From: Arachis hypogaea
Taxonomy: Eukaryota > Streptophyta > Magnoliopsida > Fabales > Fabaceae
DNA length: 64,000 nucleotides
Assembly: GCF_003086295.3 (NCBI RefSeq)
Contig: NC_092038.1
Span: forward strand, 104,563,837-104,627,836
Direction: 5' to 3'
Part shown: positions 29,253 to 40,515 of the stretch, piece by piece
How the letters are laid out: each line of letters begins with the position of its first letter
Position numbering within the stretch: the stretch's first letter is position 1
Made by a program: the position numbers and the translations under genes
Notes under the pieces: model-generated
The model's input: only the letters and a program-made list of their open reading frames with translations
Database searches by the model: none
What the model was told of the DNA's origin: nothing

Positions 29253-31025
29253 TGATGAGCGGATAATTTATACGCTTTTTGGCATTGTTTTTAGGTAGTT
29301 TTTAGTAAGTTTGAGCTACTTTTAGGGATGTTTTCACTAGTTCTTATGTTAAATTCACATTTCTAGACTTTACTATGAGTTTGTGTATTTTTCTGTGATT
29401 TCAGGTAAATTCTGGTTGAAATTGAGGGACTTGAGCAAAACTCTGAAAAAGGCAGACTAAAGGACTGCTGATGCTGTTGGAATCTGACCTCCCTGCACTC
29501 GAAATAAATTTTCTGGAGCTACAGAACTCCAATTGGGGCTCTCTCAACGGCGTTGGAAAGTAGACATCCAGAGCTTTCCAGCAATATATAATAGTCCATA
29601 TTTTATTCGGAGATTGACGACGTAACTTGGCGTTGAACGCCAAGTACATGCTGCTGTCTGGAGTTAAACGCCAGAAAAACGTCATGATCCAGAGTTGAAC
29701 GCCCAAAACACGTCATAACTCGGAGTTCAACTCCAAGAGGAGCCTCATCTCGTGGATTGATCAAGCTCAGCCCAAACATACACCAAGTGGGCCCCGGAAG
29801 TGGATTTATGCATCAATTACTTACTCATGTAAACCCTAGGAGCTAGTTTATTATAAATAGAACATTTAACTATTGTATTAGAGTCTTTGGATCATTCGGT
29901 CTTGTGACCATATGGGGGCTGGCCATTCGGCCATGCCTGAACCTTTTTACTTATGTATTTTCAACGGTGGAGTTTCTGCACACCATAGATTAAGGGTGTG
30001 GAGCTCTGCTGTACCTCAAGTATTAATGCAATTCTATTCTCTTTTATTCAAATCTTTCTTATTCTTATTCCAAGATATTCATTCGTACCCAAGAACATGA
30101 TGAATGTGATGATTAAGTAACCCTCATTATCATTCTCACTTATGAACGCACGTGATTGACAACCACTTCCGTTCTACATGCAACAGAGCTTGAATGTGTA
30201 TCTCTTAGATTCCCCAACAGAATCTTCGTGGTATAAGCTAGATAGATGGCGGCATTTATGAGGATCCGGAAAGTCTCACCTTGTCTGTGGTATTCCGAGT
30301 AGGATCCTGGGAATCCGAAAAGTCTAACCTTGTCTGTGGTATTCCGAGTAGGATTCCGGTAATGAGTGACTGTGACGTGCTTCAAACTTGCAAGTGCTGG
30401 GCGTTAGTGACAGACGCAAAAGAATCAAGGGATTCTATTCCAGTAGGAGCGGGAACCAACCAGTGATTAGCCGTGCTGTGACAGAGCGCGTGAGCGTAGT
30501 TTTCACTGCGAGGATGGGATGTAGCCTTCGGCCAGGTGATGCCTCCAGACGATTAGCCATGCGAGTGACAGCCGCAGAGGATCATTTTCCCGAGAGGATT
30601 CAAAGTAGCCATCGTCAAACGGTGAACCCCTATAAACAGCTTGCCATGGAAAGGAGTGAGAAGGATTGAGTTGAAGCAGTGGGAGAGCAGGCGTTCTTGA
30701 GCCATACAGTATCTCCATTCGCTTATCTGAAATTCCTACCAATGAATCTGCATAAGTATTCTATCCCTTTTATTATTTCTTCTTTTTACTATTAATTTTC
30801 GAAACCATAAACAATTTTAATCTGCCTAACTGAGATTTATAAGGTGACCATAACTTGCTTCATGCCAACAATCTCTGTGGGATCGACCCTTACTCACGTA
30901 AGGTTTATTACTTGGACGACCCAGTACACTTGCTGGTTAGTTGAACGGAGTTGTGTCCACTCGTGCCAATTTCAAATTCCATAAAAATACAACTTAAAGA
31001 GTAGTGATCACAATTTCGTCCACCA
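29253..31025 (+). repeat. 5' LTR of Feral copy 2
   Basis: Begins TGATGAGCGGATAATTTA and ends TTTCGTCCACCA. It has palindromes at about 29630-29740, TATAAATA at 29852-29859, the tandem of about 50 bp at roughly 30248-30360, and the terminal hairpins CCTTAC-TCAC-GTAAGG and CCAG-TACACTTG-CTGG. Confidence 0.94.
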
Positions 31026-31031
31026 AGTTTT

Positions 31032-31049
31032 TGGCGCCGTTGCCGGGGA
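31032..31049 (+). other. tRNA-Asp primer binding site, Feral copy 2
   Basis: TGGCGCCGTTGCCGGGGA, six bases after the LTR. Confidence 0.92.
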
Positions 31050-32578
31050 TTGTTCGAGTATGGACAACTGACGGTTCATCTTGTTGCTCAGATTAGGTAA
31101 TTTTCTTTTCAAAAACTCTTTCAAAAATTTTTCTTTTCTTTTTCGTTTTTTCTAATAATGTTTTTCGAAAAAATTAATAAAAATACAAAAAAAAATCATA
31201 AAATCATAAAAAAATCAAAAATATTTTGTGTTTCTTGTTTGAGTCTTATGTTAATTTTTAAGTTTGGTGTCAATTGCATGCTTTTAAAATTTTTCTTGCA
31301 TTTTTTCGAAAATCTCATGCCTTCATAGTGTTCTTCATGATCTTCAAGTTGTTCTTGGCAAGTCTTCTTGTTTGATCTTGATGATTTCTTGTTTTGTGTC
31401 TTTTCTTGTTTTTCATGTGCATCTTTGCATTCATATTTTCCATGCATTAAAGATTTCTAAGTTTGGTGTCTTGCATGTTTTCTTTGCATAAAAAAATTTT
31501 CAAAATTATGTTCTTGATGTTCATCATGATCTTCAAAGTGTTCTTGGTGTTCATCTTCACATTCATAGCATTCTTGCATGCATTCATTGTTTTGATCTAA
31601 AAATTTCATGCATTGAGTATTTTTGTTGTTTTTATCTCTCATAATTAAAAATTTAAAAATCAAAAAAATATCTTTTCCTTATTTCCCTCCAAATTTTCGA
31701 AATTTTGGGTTGACTTGGTCAAAAATTTAAAAAAAAAGTTATTTCTTACAAGTCAAGTCAAAATTTCAATTTTAAAAATCTTATCTTTTCAAAATCTTTT
31801 TCAAAAAAATTATATCTTTTTCATGTTTTTCTATTTTTCGAAAATTTCAAAAATCTTTTTCAAAATATTTTCAAAATCTTTTTCTTATCCTTACATCTAA
31901 TTTTCGAAATTAGCTAACAATTAATGTGATTGATTCAAAAATTTGAAGTTTGTTACTTTCTTGTTAAGAAAGGTTCAATCTTTAAATTCTAGAATCTTAT
32001 CTTGTAGTTTCTTGTTAGTTAAGTCATTTTAAAAAATTAAATCTTTTTCAAAATATTTTTTTTTAAAATATCTTTTATCTTATCTTTTTCAAAAATTTTA
32101 TCTTTTTCAAAATTTGATTTCAAAATATCTTATCTAACTTCTTATCTTCTTATCTTTTTCAAAATTTGATTTCAAATCTTTTTCAATCAACTAACTAACT
32201 CTTTGTTTGTTTCTTATCTTTTTCAAAACCACCTAACTACTTTTCCCTCTCTAATTTTCAAAAATATCTCATCTCTTTTTCGAAAATTCTTTTTTTGTTT
32301 TAAATTTTAATTTTAATTATATTTTGTCTTTGAATTTCGAAAATTACTAACCTCTTTTTCAAAAATTATTTTCGAAATTTCTCTTCTCATCTCTTATTCT
32401 ATTTAATTAATTAATTACTAACACTTCTCTTCACCTGTCTTCATCTAAGAATCCGAACTTCTTATATCCCTTGTATTTGGATTCTTCTTCCCCCCTTTCT
32501 CCTTCTACTAACATAAAGGAATCTCTATACTGTGACATAGAGGATTCCTCTTTCTTTTCTTGTTTTCTTCTCTTTCAT
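31050..32578 (+). other. AT-rich 5' leader of Feral copy 2
   Basis: Long T-rich leader, rich in TTTTTCAAAATCT-type repeats and TTTTCGAAAA palindromes. AAGTTTGGTGT occurs at about 31260 and 31459. A repeat of GTGTTCTTGGTGTTCATC type lies near 31500-31570. No gene on the sense strand. Confidence 0.75.
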
Positions 32579-34771
32579 ATGAGCAGGAACAGGGAAAAAG
32601 GCACTCTTGTTGAAATTGATCCAGAACCTGAAAGGACTCTGAAGAGAAAATTAAGAGAAGCTAAATTACAACAATCCAGAAACAACCTTTCAGAAATTTT
32701 CGAACAAGAGAAGGAGATGGCAGCCGAAAATAATAATAATAATGCAAGGAGAATGCTTGGTGACTTCACAAAGCCAACGTCCAAGTTTGATGGAAGAAGC
32801 ATCTCCATTCCTGCCATTGGAGCCAATAACTTTGAGCTTAAGCCTCAACTAGTTGCTTTAATGCCACAAAACTGCAAGTTTTATGGGCTTCCATCTGAAG
32901 ATCCTTATCAGTTCTTAACTGAGTTCTTGCAGATCTGTGAGACTGTAAAGACAAATGGAGTTGATTCTGAAGTCTACAGACTCATGCTTTTCCCTTTTGC
33001 TGTAAGAGACAGAGCTAGAATATGGTTGGATTCACAACCTAAGGATAGCCTGGACTCCTGGGATAAGCTGGTCACTGCCTTCTTGGATAAATTCTTTCCT
33101 CCTCAAAAGCTGAGCAAGCTGAGAGTGGATGTTCAAACCTTCAAACAAAGAGATGGTGAATCCCTCTATGAAGCTTGGGAAAGATACAAGCAGTTGACCA
33201 AAAGATGTCCATCTGACATGTTTTCAGAATGGACACTATTAGATATATTCTATTATGGTCTCTCTGAATTTTCGAAAATGTCATTGGACCATTCTGCAGG
33301 TGGATCTATTCACCTGAAGAAAACGCCTGAAGAGGCTCAAGAACTCATTGACATGGTTGCAAACAACCAATTCATGTATACCTCTGAGAGGAATTCCGTG
33401 AATAATGGGATACCTCAGAAGAAAGGAGTTCTTGAAATTGATCCTCTGAATGCCATATTGGCTCAGAACAAAATGTTGACTCAACAGGTCAACATAATCT
33501 CTCAAAATCTGAATGGACTGCAACATGCATCAAACAGTACTAGAGAGGTAGCTTCTGAAGAAGCTTATGATCCTGAGAACCCTGCCATGGCAGAGGTTAA
33601 TTACATGGGTGAACCTTATGGAAACACCTATAACCCATCATGGAGAAATCATCCAAATTTCTCCTGGAAGGATCAACAAAAGCCTCAACAAGGCTTTAAC
33701 AATGGTGGACGCAATAGGCTGAGCAATAGTAAGCCATATCCATCATCTTCTCAGCAACAGACAGAGAATTCAGAACAAAACACTTCTAATTTAGCCAATA
33801 TAGTCTCTGATCTGTCAAAGGCCACTTTCAGTTTCATGAATGAAACAAGATCCTCCATCAGAAATCTGGAGGCACAAGTGGGCCAGCTGAGTAAGAAAGT
33901 TATTGAAACTCCTCCCAGTATTCTCCCAAGCAATACAGAAGAAAATCCAAAAGGAGAGTGCAAGGCCATTGATTTACTCAATATGGCCGAATGCACAAGG
34001 GAGGAGGAGGACGAAAATCCTAGTGAGGAAGACCTCCTGGGACGTCCCTCAAGCAAGAAGGAGTTCCCTATTAAGGATCCAGAGGAATCTGAGGCTCATA
34101 TAGAGACCATAGAGATTCCATTAAATCTCCTTCTTCCATTCATGAGCTCTGAAGATTATTCATCCTCTGAAGAGGATGAAGATGTGACTGGAGAGCAAAT
34201 TGCTCAATACTTAGGAGCTATCATGAAGCTGAATGCCAAGTTGTTTGGTAATGAGACTTGGAAAAGTGAACCTCCCTTGCTCATTAGTGAACTAGATACT
34301 TGGATTCAGAAAACTCTACCTCAAAAGAAACAAGATCTTGGCAAGTTCTTAATACCTTGTACCATTGGCACCATGAGCTTTGAAAAAGCTCTATGTGATC
34401 TAGGGTCAGGGATAAATCTTATGCCACTCTCTGTAATGGAGAAGCTGGGGATCATTGAGGTACAACCTGCCTTGTTCTCAGTACAATTGGCAGATAAGTC
34501 ATTGAGACAAGCTTATGGAATAGTAGAGGACATGCTAGTAAAGGTTGAAGGCCTTTACATTCCTGCTGATTTCATAATCTTAGACACTAGGAAGGAAGAG
34601 GATGATTGCATCATCCTTGGAAGACCTTTCCTAGCCACAGCAGAAGCTGTGATAGATGTCAACAGAGGTGAGTTAGTCCTTCAATTGAATGGGGACTACC
34701 TTGTGTTTAAGGCACATGGCCATCCCTCTGTGACAGAAGAGAGTAAGCATGCAGAGCTTCTCTCAGTTTAG
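32579..34771 (+). CDS. gag-pro: Feral copy 2 gag-protease protein (C-terminal repeats cut off by a stop)
   Basis: Starts at MSRNREKGT (32579). The frame is open 36 codons further upstream, but copy 1 begins here. The 730-residue product has the same Athila-group gag (FELKPQLVALMPQNC, DHSAGGSIHLKK) and the protease-like CDLGSGINLMPLS and IILGRPFLATAE segments as copy 1. It ends at a TAG (34769-34771) after LLSV, where copy 1 has glutamine and continues about 40 residues through the NSKFGV repeats. The protease core is upstream of this stop, so the main domains are intact. Confidence 0.92.
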   Translation: MSRNREKGTLVEIDPEPERTLKRKLREAKLQQSRNNLSEIFEQEKEMAAENNNNNARRMLGDFTKPTSKFDGRSISIPAIGANNFELKPQLVALMPQNCKFYGLPSEDPYQFLTEFLQICETVKTNGVDSEVYRLMLFPFAVRDRARIWLDSQPKDSLDSWDKLVTAFLDKFFPPQKLSKLRVDVQTFKQRDGESLYEAWERYKQLTKRCPSDMFSEWTLLDIFYYGLSEFSKMSLDHSAGGSIHLKKTPEEAQELIDMVANNQFMYTSERNSVNNGIPQKKGVLEIDPLNAILAQNKMLTQQVNIISQNLNGLQHASNSTREVASEEAYDPENPAMAEVNYMGEPYGNTYNPSWRNHPNFSWKDQQKPQQGFNNGGRNRLSNSKPYPSSSQQQTENSEQNTSNLANIVSDLSKATFSFMNETRSSIRNLEAQVGQLSKKVIETPPSILPSNTEENPKGECKAIDLLNMAECTREEEDENPSEEDLLGRPSSKKEFPIKDPEESEAHIETIEIPLNLLLPFMSSEDYSSSEEDEDVTGEQIAQYLGAIMKLNAKLFGNETWKSEPPLLISELDTWIQKTLPQKKQDLGKFLIPCTIGTMSFEKALCDLGSGINLMPLSVMEKLGIIEVQPALFSVQLADKSLRQAYGIVEDMLVKVEGLYIPADFIILDTRKEEDDCIILGRPFLATAEAVIDVNRGELVLQLNGDYLVFKAHGHPSVTEESKHAELLSV

Positions 34772-34890
34772 AGTCAAGAAGAACCCACACAGTCAAACTC
34801 TAAGTTTGCTGTTGTGAGGCCACAACCAAACTCTAAGTTTGGTGTTAAGACCCCATATCCAAACTCTAAGTTTGGTGTTAGAATTACACT
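34772..34890 (+). pseudogene. NSKFGV repeat tail of Feral copy 2 beyond the stop
   Basis: The frame after the TAG encodes three NSKFxV repeats, with the DNA unit CCAAACTCTAAGTTTGG, itself a 7-bp inverted repeat. In copy 1 the same region is translated as the C-terminus of gag-pro. Confidence 0.7.
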
Positions 34891-34930
34891 AACATTGACC
34901 TGATCACCTTGTGGCTCCATGAGAGCCATT

Positions 34931-34977
34931 GTCAAGCTATTGACATTAAAGAAGCGCTTGTTGGGAGGCAACCCAAT
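34931..34977 (+). other. Twin-hairpin block (Feral copy 2)
   Basis: GTCA-AGCTAT-TGAC (34931-34944), 15 nt, then GTTGGG-AGGCAA-CCCAAT (34960-34977). Confidence 0.7.
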
Positions 34978-35120
34978 TTTAATTATCTAATTTTTATTTT
35001 ATTGTTATTTTGTGTTTTATTAGGTACATGATCATGAGGAGTCACGAAAAAAATAAAAAAAAATTAAAAACAGAGTCAAAAACAGAAGAAAAAAATTTTT
35101 CACCCTGGAGGACGCACAGG

Positions 35121-35362
35121 CTGGCGTTCAACGCCAGTAAGATGCATCTGGCTGTCGTTCAACGCCAGAACAGAGCACCATTCTGGCGCTGAACACCAGA
35201 AACAAGCAACATCCTGGCGCTGAACGCCAGGAATGTGCCTAGAGGAGACAAACTGGCGTTGAACGCCAGTAACAAGCATGAAACTGGCGTTCAACGCCAG
35301 AAACATGCTTTACATGGGCGTTGAACGCCCAGAACGTGCACCAATGGGCGTTTAAACGCCAG
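35121..35362 (+). repeat. Array of GGCGTT/AACGCC palindromes, Feral copy 2 (8 units)
   Basis: Eight units such as TGGCGTTCAACGCCA and GGGCGTTGAACGCCC, spaced about 30 bp, upstream of the internal TATA box at 35733. Confidence 0.88.
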
Positions 35363-35732
35363 AATGATGCACGAAGGCATTTTACATGCCTATTTGGTGA
35401 AGGAATGGTATTTCTTTACACCTCAGGATCCTGTGGACCCCACAGGATCACCTCAGGATCTGTGGACCCCACAGGATCCCCACCTACCATATTCTCACCT
35501 TACCTTTTAATCCTAATCACACTCTCCTAATCCTAAATCTCATTTTCCTACTCCCCATGTCACACTTCCCAACACCCATCACCAATCACCTCAATTCCTC
35601 TTCCCAATTACCCCATTCACCATTCACATCAACCCACTCTTCCCCAAAAACCCCACCTACCTTCATAAAATTCAAATTCAATTTCCCACCCTTTCCCACC
35701 CAAAATGGCCGAACACCCACCCTCCCTCTCCC

Positions 35733-35740
35733 TATAAATA
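35733..35740 (+). promoter_or_regulatory. Putative internal TATA box, Feral copy 2
   Basis: TATAAATA in CT-rich DNA, 199 bp before the third-ORF ATG. Conserved with copy 1 and FIDEL. Confidence 0.55.
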
Positions 35741-35858
35741 CCCTTCCATTCTACTTCATTTTCACACAACACAACCCCTTCTTCTCCCACATAGCCGAAC
35801 CTACTTCTTCCCCTCTCTCCCATATTCTCTTCTTCTTTTTCTTCTCCTCTTTTCTTTC

Positions 35859-35876
35859 TTGCTCGAGGGCGAGCAA
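35859..35876 (+). other. Hairpin TTGCTCG/CGAGCAA before the third ORF
   Basis: Seven-bp arms with loop AGGG, followed by AAGTTTGGTGT at 35883-35893 and the ATG at 35932. Confidence 0.65.
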
Positions 35877-35931
35877 TATTTTAAGTTTGGTGTGGTAAAA
35901 GCATAAGCTTTTTGTTTTTCCATTACCATCA

Positions 35932-37080
35932 ATGGCACCTAAAGCCGGAGTATCCTCTAGAAAAGGGAAAGGGAAGACAAAAGCTTCCACCTCCGAGTCA
36001 TGGGAGATGGAAAGATTCATCTCCAAAAGCCATCAAGACCACTTCTATGATGTTGTGGCAAAGAAGAAGGTGATCCCCGAGGTCCCTTTCAAGCTCAAAA
36101 AGAATGAGTATCCGGAAATCCGACATGAGATCCAAAGAAGAGGTTGGGAAGTCCTAACCAACCCCATGCAACAAGTCGGAATATTGATGGTTCAAGAGTT
36201 CTATGCCAATGCATGGATCACTAGGAACCATGATCAAAGTATGAACCCGAATACAAAGAACTATCTCACAATGGTTCGGGGGAAATACTTAGATTTTAGT
36301 CCGGAGAATGTGAGGTTGGCGTTTCACTTGCCCATGATGCAAGGAGATGAACGCCCCTACATTAGAAGGGTCAACTTTAACCAAAGGTTGAACCAAGTCC
36401 TTATGGACATATGTGTGGAAGGAGCTCAGTGGAGAATAGACTCCAAAGGCAAGCCAGTTCAACTAAGAAGACTAGATCTCAAGCCTGTGGCTAGAGGATG
36501 GTTGGAGTTCATTCAACGCTCTATCATTCCTACTAGCAACCGATCTGAAGTTACTGTGGATCGGGCCATCATGATTCATAGCATCATGATTGGAGAGGAA
36601 GTGGAAGTTCATGAGGTCATCTCCAATGAACTCTACAAAATAGCCGATAAGTCCTCCACCATGGCAAGGCTAGCTTTTCCTCACCTTATTTGCCATCTGT
36701 GTTACTCAGCTGGGGTCATCATAAAAGGAGATACCCCCATTGAAGAGGATAAGCCCATCACCAAGAAGAGGATGGAGCAAGCAAGAGAAACCATGCACGG
36801 TTCTCAAGAAGTGCATGAGGAAGCTCATCATCAACAAATTCCTGAGAAGCCTCAAGGAATGCACTTTCCTCCCAACAACTATTGGGAGCAACTCAATACC
36901 TCCTTAGAAGATTTGAGCCACAATGTGGAACAATTAAGGGTGGAACATCATGAGCACTCCATCATTCTCCAAGAAATAAGAGAAGATCAAAGAGCAATGA
37001 GGGAGGAGCAACAAAGGCAAGGAAGAGACATAGAAGAGCTTAAGGACATTGTTGGTCCTTCAAGAAGAAGACGCCACTAA
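35932..37080 (+). CDS. Feral copy 2 third ORF (env-position protein), intact
   Basis: 382 residues starting MAPKAGVSSRKGKGKTKAST, a basic N-terminus. The body (about 30-230) has KKVIPEVPFKLKKNEYPEI, RRGWEVLTNPMQQVG, LTMVRGKYLDFSPENVRL, RRLDLKPVARGWLEFI and TSNRSEVTVDRAIMIHSIM. I compare it with the putative plant transposon protein domain (recalled PF20167). The C-terminal third is highly charged and probably coiled coil (LEDLSHNVEQLRVEHHEHS to RQGRDIEELKD), ending with an arginine cluster. I see no signal peptide and no convincing membrane segment, so an envelope function is not supported by this sequence. A similar gene is in FIDEL (shortened) and Feral copy 1 (split). Its role in the element is unknown. 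Confidence 0.88.
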   Translation: MAPKAGVSSRKGKGKTKASTSESWEMERFISKSHQDHFYDVVAKKKVIPEVPFKLKKNEYPEIRHEIQRRGWEVLTNPMQQVGILMVQEFYANAWITRNHDQSMNPNTKNYLTMVRGKYLDFSPENVRLAFHLPMMQGDERPYIRRVNFNQRLNQVLMDICVEGAQWRIDSKGKPVQLRRLDLKPVARGWLEFIQRSIIPTSNRSEVTVDRAIMIHSIMIGEEVEVHEVISNELYKIADKSSTMARLAFPHLICHLCYSAGVIIKGDTPIEEDKPITKKRMEQARETMHGSQEVHEEAHHQQIPEKPQGMHFPPNNYWEQLNTSLEDLSHNVEQLRVEHHEHSIILQEIREDQRAMREEQQRQGRDIEELKDIVGPSRRRRH

Positions 37081-38192
37081 AGGTGGATTCATTCCTTGTT
37101 CTTTATTTCTTTCTGTTTTCGGTTTTTAATATTGTGTTTATCTATGTTTTGTGTCTCTACTTCATGATCATTAGTATGTAACCATGCCTTAAAGCTATGA
37201 ATAAAACCCATTAATCCTTCACCTCTCTTAAAAGAAAAATGTTTTAATTCAAAAGAACAAGAAGTACATGAATTTCGAATTCATCCTTGAATTTAATTTA
37301 ATTATATTGATGTGGTGACAATATTTTTTGTTTTCTGAATGAATGATTGAACAGTGCATATGTCTTTTGATGTTGTTGTTTATGAGTGTTAAAATTGTTG
37401 GCTCTTGAAATAATGATGAATAAAGAGAAATGTTATTGATAATCTGAAAAATCATGAAATTGATTCTTGAAGCAAGAAAAAGCAGTGAAAAGCAAAAGCT
37501 TGTGCGAAAAAAAAATGGCGAAAAAAAAAATATATATATATATAGAAAGAAAAAGAAGGAGCAGTAGAAAAAGCCAATAGCCCTTAAAACCAAAAGGCAA
37601 GGGTAAAAAGGATCCAAGGCTTTGAGCATCAATGGATAGGAGGGCCCAAGGAAATTAAATCCAGGCCTAAGCGGCTAAATCAAGCTGTCCCTAACCATGT
37701 GCTTGTGTCATGAAGGTCCAAGTGAAAAGCTTGAGACTGAGTGGTTAAAGTCGTGATCCAAAGCAAAAGAGTGTGCTTAAGAGCTCTGGACACCACTAAC
37801 TGGGGACTCTAGCAAAGCTAAGTCACAATCTGAAAAGGTTCACCCAGTTATGTGTCTGTGGCATTTATGTGTCCGGTGGTAATACCGGAAAACAAAGTGC
37901 TTAGGGCCACGGCCAAGACTCATAAGTAGCTGTGTTCAAGAATCAACATGCTTAACTAGGAAAGTCAATAACACTATCCGAAATTCTAAGTTCCTAGAGA
38001 AGCCAATCATTCTAAACTTCAAAGGAAAAAGTGAGATGCCAAAATTGTTCAGAAGCAAAAAGCTACAAGTCCCACTCATCTAATTATAATTAATATTCAT
38101 TGATATTCTGGAATTTATAGTATATTCTCTTCTTTTTATCCTAATTGATTTTCAGTTGCTTGGGGACAAGCAACAATTTAAGTTTGGTGTTG
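37081..38192 (+). other. 3' non-coding region of Feral copy 2
   Basis: Contains an A-rich stretch and (TA)n near 37500-37540 and the block shared with FIDEL (about 37741-38090). The terminal hairpin GTTGCTTG-GGGA-CAAGCAAC (38155-38174) and AAGTTTGGTGTTG abut the LTR. No gene. Confidence 0.75.
38155..38174 (+). other. Hairpin GTTGCTTG/CAAGCAAC beside the Feral copy 2 3' LTR
   Basis: Eight-bp arms with loop GGGA, 18 nt before the LTR start at 38193. Identical to the FIDEL cassette at 15194-15213. Confidence 0.7.
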
Positions 38193-39965
38193 TGATGAGC
38201 GGATAATTTATACGCTTTTTGGCATTGTTTTTAGGTAGTTTTTAGTAAGTTTGAGCTACTTTTAGGGATGTTTTCACTAGTTTTTATGTTAAATTCACAT
38301 TTCTGGACTTTACTATAAGTTTGTGTGTTTTTCTGTGATTTCAGGTAAATTCTGGCTGAAATTGAGGGACTTGAGCAAAACTCTGAAAAAGGCTGACTAA
38401 AGGACTGCTGATGCTGTTGGAATCTGACCTCCCTGCACTCGAAATGGATTTTCTGGAGCTACAGAACTCCAATTGGCGCGCTCTCAACGGCGTTGGAAAG
38501 TAGACATCCAGAGCTTTCCAGCAATATATAATAGTCTATACTTTATTCGGAGATTGACGACGTAACTTGGCGTTGAACGCCAAGTACATGCTGCTGTCTG
38601 GAGTTAAACGCCAGAAAAACGTCATGATCCGGAGTTGAACGCCCAAAACACGTCATAACTCGGAGTTCAACTCCAAGAGGAGCCTCAGCTCGTGGATTGA
38701 TCAAGCTCAGCCCAAACATACACCAAGTGGGCCCCGGAAGTGGATTTATGCATCAATTACTTACTCATGTAAACCCTAGGAGCTAGTTTATTATAAATAG
38801 AACATTTAACTATTGTATTAGAGTCTTTGGATCATTCGGTCTTGTGACCATATGGGGGCTGGCCATTCGGCCATGCCTGAACCTTTTTACTTATGTATTT
38901 TCAACGGTGGAGTTTCTGCACACCATAGATTAAGGGTGTGGAGCTCTGCTGTACCTCAAGTATTAATGCAATTCTATTCTCTTTTATTCAAATCTTTCTT
39001 ATTCTTATTCCAAGATATTCATTCGTACCCAAGAACATGATGAATGTGATGATTAAGTAACCCTCATTATCATTCTCACTTATGAACGCACGTGATTGAC
39101 AACCACTTCCGTTCTACATGCAACAGAGCTTGAATGTGTATCTCTTAGATTCCCCAACAGAATCTTCGTGGTATAAGCTAGATAGATGGCGGCATTTATG
39201 AGGATCCGGAAAGTCTCACCTTGTCTGTGGTATTCCGAGTAGGATCCTGGGAATCCGAAAAGTCTAACCTTGTCTGTGGTATTCCGAGTAGGATTCCGGT
39301 AATGAGTGACTGTGACGTGCTTCAAACTTGCAAGTGCTGGGCGTTAGTGACAGACGCAAAAGAATCAAGGGATTCTATTCCAGTAGGAGCGGGAACCAAC
39401 CAGTGATTAGCCGTGCTGTGACAGAGCGCGTGAGCGTAGTTTTCACTGCGAGGATGGGATGTAGCCTTCGGCCAGGTGATGCCTCCAGACGATTAGCCAT
39501 GCGAGTGACAGCCGCAGAGGATCATTTTCCCGAGAGGATTCAAAGTAGCCATCGTCGAACGGTGAACCCCTATAAACAACTTGCCATGGAAAGGAGTAAG
39601 AAGGATTGAGTTGAAGCAGTGGGAGAGCAGGCGTTCTTGAGCCATACAGTATCTCCATTCGCTTATCTGAAATTCCTACCAATGAATCTGCATAAGTATT
39701 CTATCCCTTTTATTATTTCTTCTTTTTACTATTAATTTTCGAAACCATAAACAATTTTAATCTGGATAACTGAGATTTACAAGGTGACCATAGCTTGCTT
39801 CATGCCAACAATCTCTGTGGGATCGACCCTTACTCACGTAAGGTTTATTACTTGGACGACCCAGTACACTTGCTGGTTAGTTGAACGGAGTTGTGTCCAC
39901 TCGTGTCAATTTCAAATTCCATAAAAATACAACTTAAAGAATAGTGATCACAATTTCGTCCACCA
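38193..39965 (+). repeat. 3' LTR of Feral copy 2
   Basis: 1773 bp, with TATAAATA at 38792-38799 and terminal hairpins CCTTAC-TCAC-GTAAGG (39828-39843) and CCAG-TACACTTG-CTGG (39861-39876). It ends CCACCA, followed by GCTTG. Confidence 0.95.
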
Positions 39966-39970
39966 GCTTG

Positions 39971-40510
39971 CTAGCTTAAAATGACCATATCATTACACCA
40001 TATCTTATGTTGTATACTTGGTTCTTAAGTTAAATAAAAGAAGATATAAAAAATGCTGTGAAGAAGAAGAGTAGAAGTCCAATGTTGTAGAATAAAGTCC
40101 TTGTATTTGTAGTGGTATTTGCTAGCTAAATTGGTTCATCAATAAGGTATAAGGCTAAGATATCTCTTGAATTATGAACTTAAGATACATTCTATGAGAC
40201 TTGGAGGATTAATAAGATCCTAGAAAGAAAAAAAGAGAATGACAAAGAAAGAAAAGAGCAAGCAATAAAGCTAGGCATCAATAGTTTGAACCTTGAGATA
40301 TATGCCTGTGGTGTTTTTGTGCAAGGATGTGCTTGGATGAGTATGTTCTGAGGAGTGCTTCACCACTTGAAAACTTGGGTTAACTAACACGTGATTATCA
40401 ACTGAAAGTCCACTATCAAGAGCAACCTTGTCACAAAACATTTAGCAACCCAAAGAGGTGCTGGGCTCTAAGGTCTCAGAAATGAATAACAAACCATGTG
40501 CTTGTGGTGT
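39971..40510 (+). other. Element H 3' non-coding region, part 2
   Basis: Continues from 29252 after the Feral insertion. It resembles the A2 3' region around 49520-49740 (GATATATGCCTGTGGTGTT, TGTGCTTGGATGAGTA, GAGGTGCTGGGC). No coding sequence. It is broken at 40515 by the chromovirus. Confidence 0.7.
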
Positions 40511-40515
40511 GTATG
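40511..40515. repeat. Target-site duplication GTATG of the chromovirus
   Basis: GTATG here and at 61239-61243, perfect. Confidence 0.95.

Larger units (their letters stand above)
29253..39965 (+). mobile_element. Feral-like non-autonomous Athila-group element, copy 2
   Basis: 10,713 bp with 1773-bp LTRs (29253-31025 and 38193-39965) that differ at roughly 20 positions by eye, and a perfect GCTTG duplication. The order is LTR, tRNA-Asp site, AT-rich leader, gag-protease, twin hairpin, palindrome array, internal TATA, third ORF (intact, 382 residues), 3' region, LTR. There is no RT, RNase H or integrase. It is inserted in the H 3' region. Confidence 0.94.
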
